Below the pieces are notes generated by a model. That model worked only from the letters and a program-made list of their open reading frames with translations, had not been told where the DNA came from and did no database searches. Source: Pseudoduganella armeniaca (GTDB lineage: Bacteria; Pseudomonadota; Gammaproteobacteria; Burkholderiales; Burkholderiaceae_D). From it: DNA of 64,000 nucleotides. The translations under genes were made by a program, and so were the position numbers. Shown here piece after piece: positions 25,945 through 36,536 of this stretch. Within the stretch, counting starts at the first letter, position 1, and each line of letters opens with the position of its first letter. The DNA lies in assembly GCF_003028855.1 (NCBI RefSeq), contig NZ_CP028324.1, positions 3,348,001 through 3,412,000 on the forward strand, in the 5' to 3' direction.

Positions 25945-26115
25945 CGATAGTCTTGCGGAACCAAGCCATGCTTCTGGATCTTGCGATACAGCGTCTGCTT
26001 CGGCAACCCCAACGCCGCGCAGGCATTGGCGACGTTGTCGCCCGCCTCGCGCAGCGCGGCGTCGATGACGGACCGCTCGAACGCGCTGATCTGGTCCCCA
26101 GCGAAGCCGACGAGG
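25945..26115 (-). pseudogene. Orphan copy of the 3' end of an NtrC-type regulator gene
   Basis: The minus strand reads ISAFERSVIDAALREAG, NVANACAALGLPKQTLY, then KIQKHGLVPQDYR, the Fis-type DNA-binding domain. DNA and protein are nearly the same as the end of dctD at 29548-29720 (about nine in ten bases by eye). The stop codon is lost and there is no ATPase domain upstream, so this is a duplicated fragment. The bases between it and the eCIS-like gene (26116-26320) hold nothing else I recognise. Confidence 0.85.
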
Positions 26116-26320
26116 CACCAACAGCAGGGTTCTCTGTTGCGCCAGCCAGATGGAACGTCCCGCCGGCCCGGGCCGACCATGTCCTGCGGCGAAAGTAGGA
26201 ATGGCGCCGCACGGCGGAAAGGGATCGCGGCCGGACGCCATCACCCATCCGCGGCAGGTGACCGTATGGCTGGGCGGACCGTCCTCAGAGCATTTGTTAC
26301 TTGCGCAAATGCGTAGTCAT

Positions 26321-28087
26321 ATGGATCCTCATCATCTTGATGGCCAACCACTTATTGATGAGGTGCCCATGCAAGCGCAACGTGAAGCACTGAATGACCG
26401 GGACGTCTCTAAAGACGGCAGTTCGGGTACGCCGAAGCAGAGCTGCGTGGAAGATGGGCCAGTAGCGGCGGCACGATCTGCCGTGACACCGATGCGGGAG
26501 AACAACCCTCGTCTGGTACCGCAACAGGCGCTGAGCAATGCCATTCATGAGGGCCCTCGAATGGTGGCGCAGCGAAAGCTCGCGGAGCAGTTCAATACTC
26601 GAGATGGCGAACATCGCTCCGATCGCTTGCCGTACCAGGGCAAGCACGCAATCGCGCAGCCGTCTCGAATTGCCATGGACGGCGTCCCGATTCACGCCAA
26701 CGCATCCAGGCCGATGATCGAGGCGCCAGCGACGACTGCCGGCGCACCCGTGCAGCTTGCGCGAAAGCCCGGGTCGACCACCTGGCGTACGCATCTCGTC
26801 GAGCCAAACGAGGGCAGTCTTCTGACAGGGACTGAAGTTCCGCCCCCGCATGGTCAGCTGGAGCCGGGAGAGCCCTTGGTGATCGACGATGCCGACACGC
26901 TGCGTTCCAGGCGCGGCCCCTGGGCATTCGAGGATATTGAAGGCTACCGCGACGCCCCGGCGGCTTATACGTGGAATCGGGTGATGGCGACACGGGGCAG
27001 TCAACCGAGGAACACAACTTCTACATCAGGCAGGGCACGTTCGAACTTACTGCGCCTTACAATCAGGCCGACAGTGTGGCGAACTTCGTGCGCGAAACCA
27101 CGGGTGAGACGCTTCCCACCATGACGGCGGATACCTTCGCGGCGCCTGACCCCTACGCGATGATCTACAAGGTCGGAGCGCAACTGGCTGGGACGTGGAG
27201 AAGAAGAAGACGCTGGCGCCCCGGGCCGTCGCAGCGATCATGGGAGAACACCGCCAAGTGGCTGCCCAGGTCGACGCAGGCAGCCAGGCATTTTTCATGC
27301 ACATCTCATCCATCCTGTCTTTTGGTGTCCTTCCTAGAAACGAATTGGTGAAGCGCGGCTTGACGTTCCAGCCATCGGAGGACGTCGACGACACCCCAAA
27401 GACGAGCTTCGGCTCGGTACGCGGCACGGATAGCACGACAACCGATCAGGAAAAGGCGACAAAGGTGGAAAGTCAGGCCGCGCTGGCAAAGGAGACCTTG
27501 CACGGGGTGGCGACCGAGCGCAATGTGGAAGGGAATATATTGTCCGTTCTTCACGCGATGGCGCGGGCGGAAAACCAGGAAGCGCAGTTTTTGGAACACC
27601 AATTCGCGCTCGGGGCTGCTCTCGATAGGGTTCCACAACAATTCCATTTGGGGCAAGCCGTCCGGAAACTGGAAGAATTGATGGGTCTCGATAACCCTTT
27701 GCTCAGGACGCTGCGTCGCCGCTTGAACGATTCGGCCGTGGTGCTGACCGACCGGCCCTTACGTGAAATCAAAAAGGATTTTCCAGAGGCGCCGCCGCTG
27801 AACCGTGATGGCTTTGCGGAAGTCAGGGGCCAACACTGGCTACTCCGGCAGATATACAACACGTCTTCATCCCCTTGCAACACTCGGCCACATTGGACAT
27901 GTTGCGTGCCCGGTTTCCCAACGTAAGGTTTTCGGTAGCCGACCAGAATACGCTCCAGGTTGGCTACCAACTATTCAACCGCAGGGTGAACGTCACGGTA
28001 GCCGATGCGCCGGACCTGGTGGGGAAGGCCTACGAGTACATTCGGTCGGAAGGCACCAACTATATCCTCCACATCACGGGAATTTAA
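26321..28087 (+). pseudogene. Frameshifted gene resembling eCIS/DUF4157-linked effector proteins
   Basis: Coding potential moves through three frames: MDPHHLDGQPL to about 26970, a second frame to about 27190 (YNQADSVANFVRETTGETLP), a third to about 27874 (VAAIMGEHRQVAAQVDAG), and the last to 28087 (LDMLRARFPNVRFSVADQNT). Each step equals one missing base; repaired, the protein has about 589 residues. The N-terminal part has GPRMVAQRKLAEQF and SRIAMDGVPIHANASRPM, close to the SPRMVAQR and SGISMDDVxVHYNSxKP motifs of proteins loaded into extracellular contractile injection systems. The metalloprotease HExxH of DUF4157 is not seen. GC is visibly lower than neighbours. Start 26321 is tentative; 26309 is possible. 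Confidence 0.5.
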
Positions 28088-28381
28088 AGCCCCAGCTCCA
28101 GCTGATCCAATCGACGGCGTCGCCATCCCCATCCCGCCAGCGGGCGCGCCATGCGCGCGTAATAGGCCTAAGGCCTGGCCGTCGGTAGCCACCTCGACCC
28201 GCCGCCTGCTCCGGTTCAGCAACTTGATGCGCAGGTGCTGCACCAGCTTCGTCAGCGTATTGCGTGGCAGCGCAAGCGTATCGGCGGCGCGAGCAAAGCT
28301 GCCGATCTCGACGACGCGGGCGAAGGCCCGCACCGGTTCAGGTAATCCATCGGGCCCCTCGTGCTGAAACTGCAGTATCAC
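28088..28381 (-). pseudogene. Remnant of a LysR regulator gene (helix-turn-helix only)
   Basis: From a GTG at 28381 the frame reads VRAFARVVEIGSFARAADTL, LPRNTLTKLVQHL and RIKLLNRSRRRVEVATDGQA, a LysR DNA-binding domain lacking about four residues before RIKLLNR. No effector-binding domain follows; the next codons shift frame (a YYARM-like stretch is visible) and stop near 28085. It faces the quinone oxidoreductase gene, as intact LysR/oxidoreductase pairs do. Probably truncated when the eCIS-like region was acquired. Confidence 0.7.
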
Positions 28382-28473
28382 GTATTTGGGAATAGTGAAG
28401 CGTCTACATGCTGGTTTATCACCGGGACTGAGCGAACTAAGATGGCGTCATCAACCGACCGAAAGGAACCATC

Positions 28474-29442
28474 ATGAACCACCAGATCACGATCGCCGAG
28501 ACCGGCACCCCTGCCGTGATGCAGCTCACCGCCGTCGCCGACATCGGCCAGCCGGGCCCTGGCCAGGTGCGCCTGCGCCACGAGGCCATCGGCGTCAACT
28601 TCGTCGACACATTGCTGCGCTCCGGCGCATTCCCGGCGCGACTGCCGCTGGCGATGGGCGTCGAGGGCGCCGGTGTCGTCGTCGCCGTGGGGGAGGGCGT
28701 CACCAGTGTGTGCGTGGGGGAAAGCGTCGCCTACTTCTTTTCGTTTGGGGCGTATGCGGACGAACGGCTGATCGATGCGCGCCTGCTGGTGCGCCTGCCG
28801 AATGACGTCAGCGCCGCGACGGCCGCCGCCACGTTCACGAAAGGACTGACGGCCTGGATGATGCTGTTCGGCGCTCATCGGGTGCAGCCGGGCGAGACGG
28901 TCCTGGTACAGGGCGCGGCCGGCGGTGTCGGTTCGATCGTGGCGCGCTGGGCCAAGGCCTTGGGCGCCACCGTGATCGCCACGGCCGGCGCGCCGTCGAA
29001 GGTGGATCTGGTCGCGTCGTGGGGGATCGACCACGCGCTGTCGTCAAACGATCCGCAACTTGCGGACAAGGCGCTGGCGCTGACGGGCGGGCGCGGCGTC
29101 GACGTCGTCTACGAACTGGTCGGCCAGGCGACCTTCGCCCACTCCGTGCGCGCGCTGCGCGCCGGCGGCCACCTGGTCCACGTCGGCAATGCTTCCGGCA
29201 CGCCCGCCGTGGACCAGGCCGACCTGGCCGCGCGCGGCATCCGCTACGTGCAGCCCAGCACGGGTCAGTATGTGGGGGAGCGCGAGGAACTGGAACGGGC
29301 CAGCGCGGCATTGTTCGCCGCGCTGCGGGACGGGGTCTTCGGTGCCGAGCAGCCGCGCCGCTACCCGCTGCGCGCGGCCGCGCAGGCGCACGAGGACATC
29401 GCCGCGCGCCGCCTGACCGGTGCCGCCATCCTGGTGCCGTAG
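28474..29442 (+). CDS. NADPH:quinone oxidoreductase (zinc-independent MDR family)
   Basis: 322 residues. GroES-like N-domain about 1-120 with GVNFVDTLLRSG and MGVEGAGVVVAVGEGV, followed by a Rossmann domain with VQGAAGGVGSIVARWAKALG near 147, the NADPH-binding AAGGVG motif. The structural zinc cysteines of alcohol dehydrogenases are absent, as expected for QOR. It reduces quinones or enones in the cytoplasm. AAGGA lies before the ATG. Its former regulator is probably the LysR remnant upstream. Confidence 0.93.
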   Translation: MNHQITIAETGTPAVMQLTAVADIGQPGPGQVRLRHEAIGVNFVDTLLRSGAFPARLPLAMGVEGAGVVVAVGEGVTSVCVGESVAYFFSFGAYADERLIDARLLVRLPNDVSAATAAATFTKGLTAWMMLFGAHRVQPGETVLVQGAAGGVGSIVARWAKALGATVIATAGAPSKVDLVASWGIDHALSSNDPQLADKALALTGGRGVDVVYELVGQATFAHSVRALRAGGHLVHVGNASGTPAVDQADLAARGIRYVQPSTGQYVGEREELERASAALFAALRDGVFGAEQPRRYPLRAAAQAHEDIAARRLTGAAILVP

Positions 29443-29547
29443 GCCTGGCGCGGCTTGCGCTGGCGCCGCCGACTGGCGGCGAGGTTGTGAATTCCCGCCG
29501 TGTGCCGCGATGCCGTCCTTCCTCGCGCGACACGGGCGTTGCCGATA

Positions 29548-30889
<1,342 letters not shown>

Positions 30890-30897
<8 letters not shown>

Positions 30898-32818
30898 CTT
30901 GTTTTTCCACTGATGCGGCCTGCAATTCGATGACGAAGCAGGCTCCGGTCGTTGTCTCCTCGGGGCGCAATGTGCCGCCGAAGTCGCGCACGATCTGTTC
31001 AGAAATGGCCAGGCCCAGCCCCAGGCCCTCGCCTTGGGGCTTGGTCGTGAAGAAGGGCTGGAACAGCCGTTCCCGCGCTTCGTCCGTCAGGCCGGGCCCG
31101 TTGTCGGCGACGCGGATCCGTACCGTTCCCGCCGCCTCGATCACGCCGATCGTCAGCGCGCGCGGCGCGTCGCGCTCCAGGGTGCCCAGCGCATCGAGCG
31201 CGTTGCTCATCAGGTTGAGCAGCACCTGTTCCAGGCGGTTGCTGTCGCACAGCGCGTAAACGTCGCCCTGGTTGATGTCCAGCGTGAACGCCACCTTGTC
31301 CAGTTGCAGGCGTCGCTCCACCAGCACCAGGGCGTTGGAAATCGCCGTGTGGATCGACACGGGCGCGAGTTCGGCGTTGGACTTGCGCGCAAAGCTTTTC
31401 AGCTTGCCCGTGATGGTACCCATGCGCCCCACCACCTGCGAGATCTTCGACAGGTTCTGCCGGGCTTCGTCGATGCGGCCGCGCTCGAACAGCAGCACGG
31501 CATTGTCCGACATCGTGCGCAACGCCGTCAGCGGCTGGTTCAGCTCATGCGTGATGCTGGCGGACATCTGGCCCAGCACGGCCATCTTGCCCGCCTGGTA
31601 CAGCTCGTTCTGGGTGCGGTGCAGCTGCTGTTCTGCCTGGCGCCGCACTTCCGCCTCGTCCATCAGGCGCTGCGTGGTGCGCTCGAGCCGCGCCGTGCGC
31701 TCCGCCACCTTCAGCTCCAGCTGGTTGTAGGCGGCCTGCAGTTGTTCCCTGGCCTGCAGGCGCTGGCGCACGTACAGGAACAGCAGTGTCAGGAAGCCGT
31801 ACACCACCCAGGCGAACAGCACGGCCGCGCGCGCGTTGGCGCGCGCCTGGCTGAGGTCGGACAGGTACAGGAACGTCCATTGGCGCGGCGCCAGCGATCG
31901 CCCCTGCACCAGCAGGGGCGGCGTGATCGTGCCGCGTGCTTCGCTGCCGTTGGGCGCACCGATCGTCACCACGCGGGTGCCGTCCGGCTGCGCGTCCGAG
32001 CGCCGGATCGGCAGCGGCGGCAGCGGCAAGCCGTGGTATTGGCGCGTCTGTTCCAGGCGCGCGCGTACCCTGGCCGACAGCGGCAGCAGCGTGTGATACT
32101 TGTAGGCGGGCGCCGAGGACAGGAACAGCACGCCGTTGGCATCGGCCAGCATCACCTTGTCCGCGCCTTGCACCCAGCCGCGCTCCTGCTCCTCGATATT
32201 GACCTTGACGACGGCCACGCCGAGCATGCGGCCATCGCGGTGCACGCCGCGCGCGTAGAAGTAACCGGGTTCGCCGCTGGTCGTGCCCACGCCATAGAAG
32301 CCGCTCGGGCGGCCGCTCAGCGCGTTCTGCAGATAGGGACGGAAGCGGATGTCGTCGCCCACGAAGCTGTCCTTCTGGCGCCAGTTGCTGGCGGCCAGCG
32401 TGCGGCCCTGCAGGTCGACGATGTAGATGATGCGGGAGCCGGCCTGGCGCGACAGGCGTTCCAGGTAGGTATTCACGTCCAGCCGGCGCTCCTGGTCCTG
32501 CGGATGCTCCAGCAGGCCCAGCACATTCTTGTCCAGCTCCAGCATGTGCGGCAGGAAGTCGTATTTGTCCAGCAGGTTTTCCAGGCTGGCCGCGTACACC
32601 TCGAGGCGCTGGGCCCCGGCCGCGCGCAGCCGTTCAATGCTGATCTTCTCGGTCCACCAGTACGCGACCCAGCCCAGGGCGATTGCCCCGGCCAGTGCCG
32701 CGCCCCAGGCCAGGTGGGCGAGCCGGCGGCGTCGCCCTTGTGGGGCGAACGACGTGGCGGCAAGCGCCTCACTGGCCTGGCTGGTGGTGGTATCGGGCGG
32801 GATCGGCATCGGCGCCAC
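30890..32818 (-). CDS. dctB: C4-dicarboxylate sensor histidine kinase DctB
   Basis: 642 residues. First membrane helix about 34-51, periplasmic double-Cache sensor about 52-335, second helix about 338-358, coiled coil about 365-420, dimerisation helix with His in SASITHELNQPLTAL near 426, and a HATPase domain with N box (NLMSNALDAL), DNGPGL and GEGLGLGLAISE. It senses succinate, fumarate or malate in the periplasm, usually together with DctA, and phosphorylates DctD. An alternative start four residues in (MPIPP) is equally possible. It starts 27 bases after the porin stop. Confidence 0.92.
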
Positions 32819-32844
32819 TATAGCAAATCCCGCATCCGGCTCGC

Positions 32845-33843
32845 TCAGAAGATGTGCCGGAGTCCGAGGTTGACCGCGGCGTTGCCGTTGCCGCTGTCGG
32901 TGGCGTTGCCCACCGTGAAGGCGGCGCCGTTGTCGTTGTCGATATGGCCGTAGGCCGCATACAGGTCGGTGCGCGGCGACAGGCCGTACAGGTAGCCGGC
33001 GCCGAGCTGACGCGCGTCGCGCTGCGCCGCCGAGCGGTCGTTGCGGGCGATCGCCGACAGCAGCACACGGTGCGGGCCGTTCTTCCAGGTGACGCCGAGC
33101 AGGACGTCACGGCTGCGCTCGGCGGCCAGGCCGCGATTGTCGGCCACGGCGACATGCCCCATGACGTCGCCCAGCGTGTAGCGCGCCGCCAGTGCCGTGT
33201 GGCGCACGTGGTCGGGCAGCAGTGCGTCTTCGCGGTGGTGGTGGGCCAGCATCACGAGCAGCGGGCCTTGCGTGTAGCTCAGCATGCCGCTGAACTGGCG
33301 CTTGCGGGCGTCGTTCACGGCCAGCTTGTCCGTCTCTTCGCCGGCACCGTAGGCCACCTCGGCCGACCAGCCGGCCACCCGTGGCGTCGCGTAGACGACC
33401 GAGTTGTCCATGCGGTAGTTACCGGCCATCAGGTTGGTCGCCTGGCCGGCCATGCCGTCCTCGAACGGATCGGCCACGTCGCGGATCGCCTGGTAGTACG
33501 GCGAGTATTGGCGGCCGACCGTGACGGTGCCGAACGTGCCGCGCAGGCCGACGAAGGCCTGGCGGCCGAAGATCAGGCCACCTTGGCCCATCGCGCCGGT
33601 ATCGACGTGATAGCCGCCTTCCAGAACGAAGACGGCGGACAAGCCGCTGCCCAGGTCCTCCGAACCCTTGAAGCCGAGGCGCGAGCCGGAAGCGAGGCCG
33701 CTGCCGATGCCCGTGGTGTTGCCTGCGGGGGTGCCATATTCGGCCAGGACGCCGGCATCGACGACGCCGTAGATCTGGACATGGGATTGTGCTTGTGCGG
33801 CCGCGGCGGTCAGTGCCAGTGCCGCGGTGATTACGTATTTCAT
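32845..33843 (-). CDS. Gram-negative general porin
   Basis: 332 residues. Signal peptide 1-18 (ALALTAAAAQAQ), then the family opening SHVQIYGVVDAGV, SRLGFKGSEDLGSGLSAVF and FGRQAFVGLRGTFGTVTVGR, and a C-terminal strand ending in Phe (GLRHIF) for the BAM machinery. Trimeric 16-strand porins of this type admit small anions across the outer membrane. It sits 39 bases behind dctA inside the dct operon, so it probably serves dicarboxylate entry. Confidence 0.93.
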   Translation of the reverse strand: MKYVITAALALTAAAAQAQSHVQIYGVVDAGVLAEYGTPAGNTTGIGSGLASGSRLGFKGSEDLGSGLSAVFVLEGGYHVDTGAMGQGGLIFGRQAFVGLRGTFGTVTVGRQYSPYYQAIRDVADPFEDGMAGQATNLMAGNYRMDNSVVYATPRVAGWSAEVAYGAGEETDKLAVNDARKRQFSGMLSYTQGPLLVMLAHHHREDALLPDHVRHTALAARYTLGDVMGHVAVADNRGLAAERSRDVLLGVTWKNGPHRVLLSAIARNDRSAAQRDARQLGAGYLYGLSPRTDLYAAYGHIDNDNGAAFTVGNATDSGNGNAAVNLGLRHIF

Positions 33844-33882
33844 CGGGTCTCCTATGGTAAATCGTTACTGCTTAGTTACTGC

Positions 33883-35157
33883 TCATGCAGCTTGAACATC
33901 GTGTTGCTTGGTGTGCGCGCTGGCAGGTTGCTCCAGCGCGCCTTCCCATTTGGCGACCACGGCGGTCGCCACGGCATTGCCCACGGCATTGGTGGCCGAG
34001 CGGCCCATGTCGAGGAACTGGTCGACCCCCATCAGCAGCAGCAGGCCTGCCTCGGGGATGTGGAATTGGGTGAGGGTAGCGGCGATCACGACCAGCGAGG
34101 CGCGCGGCACGCCGGCCATGCCTTTCGACGTCAGCATCAGCAGCAGCAACATGCTGATCTGGGTGCCCAGCGACAGGTCGATGCCGTAGGCCTGGGCGAT
34201 GAACAGCACGGCGAAGGTGCAGTACATCATCGAGCCGTCCAGGTTGAAGGAATACCCCATCGGCAAGACAAAACTGGAGATGCGGCGCTGCACGCCGAAC
34301 TTGTCCAGCGCCAGCAGCAGCTTCGGATACGCCGCTTCGGAACTGGCCGTCGAAAACGCCAGCAGGAACGGCTCGCGGATCAGGCCGACCAGGCGGAACA
34401 CGCGCGGGCCCAGCACCAGGAAGCCGGCGCCGATCAGCAGCAGCCACAGGCAGAACAGGCCCAGGTAGAAGCTGCCCATGAACTTGGCGAAGGTGACCAG
34501 GATACCGAGGCCGTTGGTGGTGACGACGGAGGCCATCGCGGCGAATACCGCCAGCGGCGCCAGGTTCATGATGGCGCCCGTCATGCGCAGCATCACTTGC
34601 GCCAGTTCGTCCACCACGGCCACCAGGCGCTTGCCCGATTCGCCCAGCGCGCCCAGCGCGGAGCCGAAGAAGATGGAGAACACCAGCACCTGCAGGATCT
34701 CGTTGTTGGCCATCGCCTCGATCGGCGACTTCGGCACCACGTGCGTGATGAAGTCCTTCAGCGTGAAGGCGGTGGTCTTCAGTCCCGTGCTGGCATCGAC
34801 GGGCGGCAGCGGCAGGCCCAGATGGGTGCCGAGCTGCAGCAGGTTCGACAGCACCATGCCCAGCGCCAGCGACACGAGCGAGGCCAGCACGAACCAGGCG
34901 AAGGCCTTGGCGCCGATGCGTCCGGCCGCCTTGCCGTCCGCCAGGTTGGCGATGCCGATCGTCAGCGTGGAGAACACCAGCAGCGCGATGATCATCTTGA
35001 TCAGGCGCAGGAAGATGTCCGTCACCAGCGAGATGTGGCCGGAGATATCCGAGCTGACCGCCTTGTCGGGAAAGGCGGTATGGCAGGCATAGCCGACCGC
35101 GATGCCGAGCAGCATCGCGATCAGGATATAGAGAGTGAGAGGGCGCTTCTTCTGCAT
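33883..35157 (-). CDS. dctA: C4-dicarboxylate:cation symporter DctA
   Basis: 424 residues, glutamate-transporter (DAACS) fold with about eight helices and two hairpins. The serine-rich HP1 tip reads FSTASSEAAYPKLL, helix 7 carries NLDGSMMYCTFAVLF, HP2 has SKGMAGVPRASLV and helix 8 has GVDQFLDMGRSATNAVGN with the Asp, Arg and Asn that bind substrate. It imports succinate, fumarate and malate with cations. The ATG at 35157 is chosen over the open frame upstream. A sigma-54 promoter lies about 45 bases before it. Confidence 0.93.
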   Translation of the reverse strand: MQKKRPLTLYILIAMLLGIAVGYACHTAFPDKAVSSDISGHISLVTDIFLRLIKMIIALLVFSTLTIGIANLADGKAAGRIGAKAFAWFVLASLVSLALGMVLSNLLQLGTHLGLPLPPVDASTGLKTTAFTLKDFITHVVPKSPIEAMANNEILQVLVFSIFFGSALGALGESGKRLVAVVDELAQVMLRMTGAIMNLAPLAVFAAMASVVTTNGLGILVTFAKFMGSFYLGLFCLWLLLIGAGFLVLGPRVFRLVGLIREPFLLAFSTASSEAAYPKLLLALDKFGVQRRISSFVLPMGYSFNLDGSMMYCTFAVLFIAQAYGIDLSLGTQISMLLLLMLTSKGMAGVPRASLVVIAATLTQFHIPEAGLLLLMGVDQFLDMGRSATNAVGNAVATAVVAKWEGALEQPASAHTKQHDVQAA

Positions 35158-35212
35158 TGCAGTCTCCGTATTATAGAAACCGCGGTAAGCCACCGCGGAG
35201 GTGGCTCCCATA

Positions 35213-35229
35213 TAGCAAGTGCCGTGCCT
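35213..35229 (-). promoter_or_regulatory. Sigma-54 promoter of the dct operon
   Basis: On the minus strand GGCACGGCACTTGCT has the invariant GG and GC separated by ten bases (GG at 35228-35227, GC at 35216-35215), close to the TGGCACG-N4-TTGCT consensus. The start would be near 35203, 46 bases before the dctA ATG. A DctD-type activator is encoded at the end of the same operon. Confidence 0.8.
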
Positions 35230-35299
35230 GCCGTGTCAGTTCGTTAAGTTGTTGTTTTTATTAGAGCTGTTAATGTGCCGGAAAGCCGTCGATCTGAAA

Positions 35300-35331
35300 T
35301 CTTGGACGATCCTGCCGGGGCGAGTCCAAGA
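35300..35331. promoter_or_regulatory. Inverted repeat placed like a DctD enhancer site
   Basis: TCTTGGAC and GTCCAAGA form a perfect 8-base inverted repeat with a 16-base spacer, about 97-128 bases upstream of the predicted dctA start, where NtrC-family activators bind. It also lies 19 bases past the desaturase stop and could instead be a weak terminator for that gene (TTTC follows on the minus strand). Confidence 0.45.
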
Positions 35332-35350
35332 GTTCGGATGCTTGCGCGCT

Positions 35351-36088
35351 TCAGCGGCCGCTGCGATGCACGTCGCGCCACAGCAGCATGTCGGCGATGC
35401 GTTCGGATTTGTCGTCGTCGAAACCCAGCCTGGCCGAGCGCTCGCGTGGATTGGTCCAGGTGCCGAACAGCAGGTCCCACAGCGGCAGGCCATAGTTCTG
35501 CGCGTGGTGACCGTGGGCATGATGCACGGTGTGCATTTCGGGACGCTGGACCAAGTAGCCGAGCCACGTGGGAGTGCGCAGGTCGCTGTGCAGGAACAGG
35601 TCGAACACGCCGGTGATCAGCAGGCCGATGGCCGCCGCGGCAGGGCTGGCGCCCAGCACGACGTAGCTGGCGAAGGCGCTGATGCAGATGGCGGCCGCGC
35701 TGTCCAGCGGGTGGGCGTAGAACGCGGTGAGCGCCTCGACGCGGCGGGCGCTGTGGTGCAGTTGGTGGAACACGCGCCACAGCAGGTCGGAATGATGCGT
35801 CAGCCGATGCCACCAATAGAACACGAAGCTGGTCAAGAGGAAGCTGAGCAGGCCGACGGCGGCATCCGGCATCATGGCGCCGGCATCGAACAGGGCGATG
35901 TGCCGGATCGTGGCGCTGAACAGGTAGCCCGCCACGATCGTGACGACGAGCGTGGCCGCGCCGCTGGCGCTGGCCAGGATCAGCCAGCGGCGGTCGCAAT
36001 GGTTGCGCGAGGCGGGGGCGATGACTTCGCGGGTGAACAGGGCGATGAAGACAAGGGCAACGAGGGGGAGGACGAGGAGTTCGGTCAT
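35351..36088 (-). CDS. Sterol desaturase / fatty acid hydroxylase family membrane protein
   Basis: 245 residues with about four to five membrane helices. The di-iron histidine clusters are all present: HRLTHH near 102, HQLHHS near 119 and HTVHHAHGHH near 194, as in the fatty acid hydroxylase superfamily. It would oxidise a lipid in the inner membrane; the lipid is unknown. The start at 36088 is the only Met that gives a normal N-terminus (MTELLVLPLVALVF). It is transcribed towards dctA but is probably separate from the sigma-54 operon. Confidence 0.88.
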   Translation of the reverse strand: MTELLVLPLVALVFIALFTREVIAPASRNHCDRRWLILASASGAATLVVTIVAGYLFSATIRHIALFDAGAMMPDAAVGLLSFLLTSFVFYWWHRLTHHSDLLWRVFHQLHHSARRVEALTAFYAHPLDSAAAICISAFASYVVLGASPAAAAIGLLITGVFDLFLHSDLRTPTWLGYLVQRPEMHTVHHAHGHHAQNYGLPLWDLLFGTWTNPRERSARLGFDDDKSERIADMLLWRDVHRSGR

Positions 36089-36536
36089 GCGCTGATCATG
36101 GGAATGCGGATAGTGTAGCGGCGGCCGGATATCGGGTATGGGGCCGACGCATACGACGCCGAGCTGCCGGGTGCGCAATCGCACCGCCTGGCGCCACGCT
36201 TCGATGCCGTCCGGCCCGTTCAAGAGTTGTCGATCGGGCAAATTGTAGAGCAATGCGCGGGCGGCTGCACGGCGTACCGAATCCATGCTCACGCCAGGCA
36301 CGCAGGCCCCGCGAACGAAACGGCCGTGATCGATGCGGATAAAGGCATGATCGCGTGGCGGGCGGGTGCCGAGGCCCCGCCGCAAGCGCGGCCTGCTCCA
36401 GCAAACACGCGAGCGCCAGCCTGGCGGCACCGCGCCCGGCAGGCATGGTTCGGTCAGGGCGGCGACGCTGTCGATATGGTCGTCGCCAAGGCCAGCGCCG
36501 CGGCGTACGGCATGGCAAGCGCCGTCATCCGATGCC
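36089..36536 (-). other. Unassigned stretch with a possible broken secreted-protein gene
   Basis: Nine bases after the lipoprotein stop, an ATG at 36528 opens a signal-peptide-like sequence (MTALAMPYAAALALATTIST) that stops after 24 residues. One base after a CCC run the neighbouring frame stays open (LTEPCLPGAVPPGW, later ALLYNLPDRQLLNGPDGIEA) and runs on into the desaturase frame without a stop. This may be a decayed or misread third gene of the immunity/lipoprotein operon. The evidence is weak and no family is recognised. Confidence 0.25.

Noticed and set aside
35300..35331. Palindrome as a strong rho-independent terminator
   Set aside because: The 16-base loop and lack of a T run make it a poor terminator; the enhancer-site reading fits the sigma-54 promoter better, though neither is proven.
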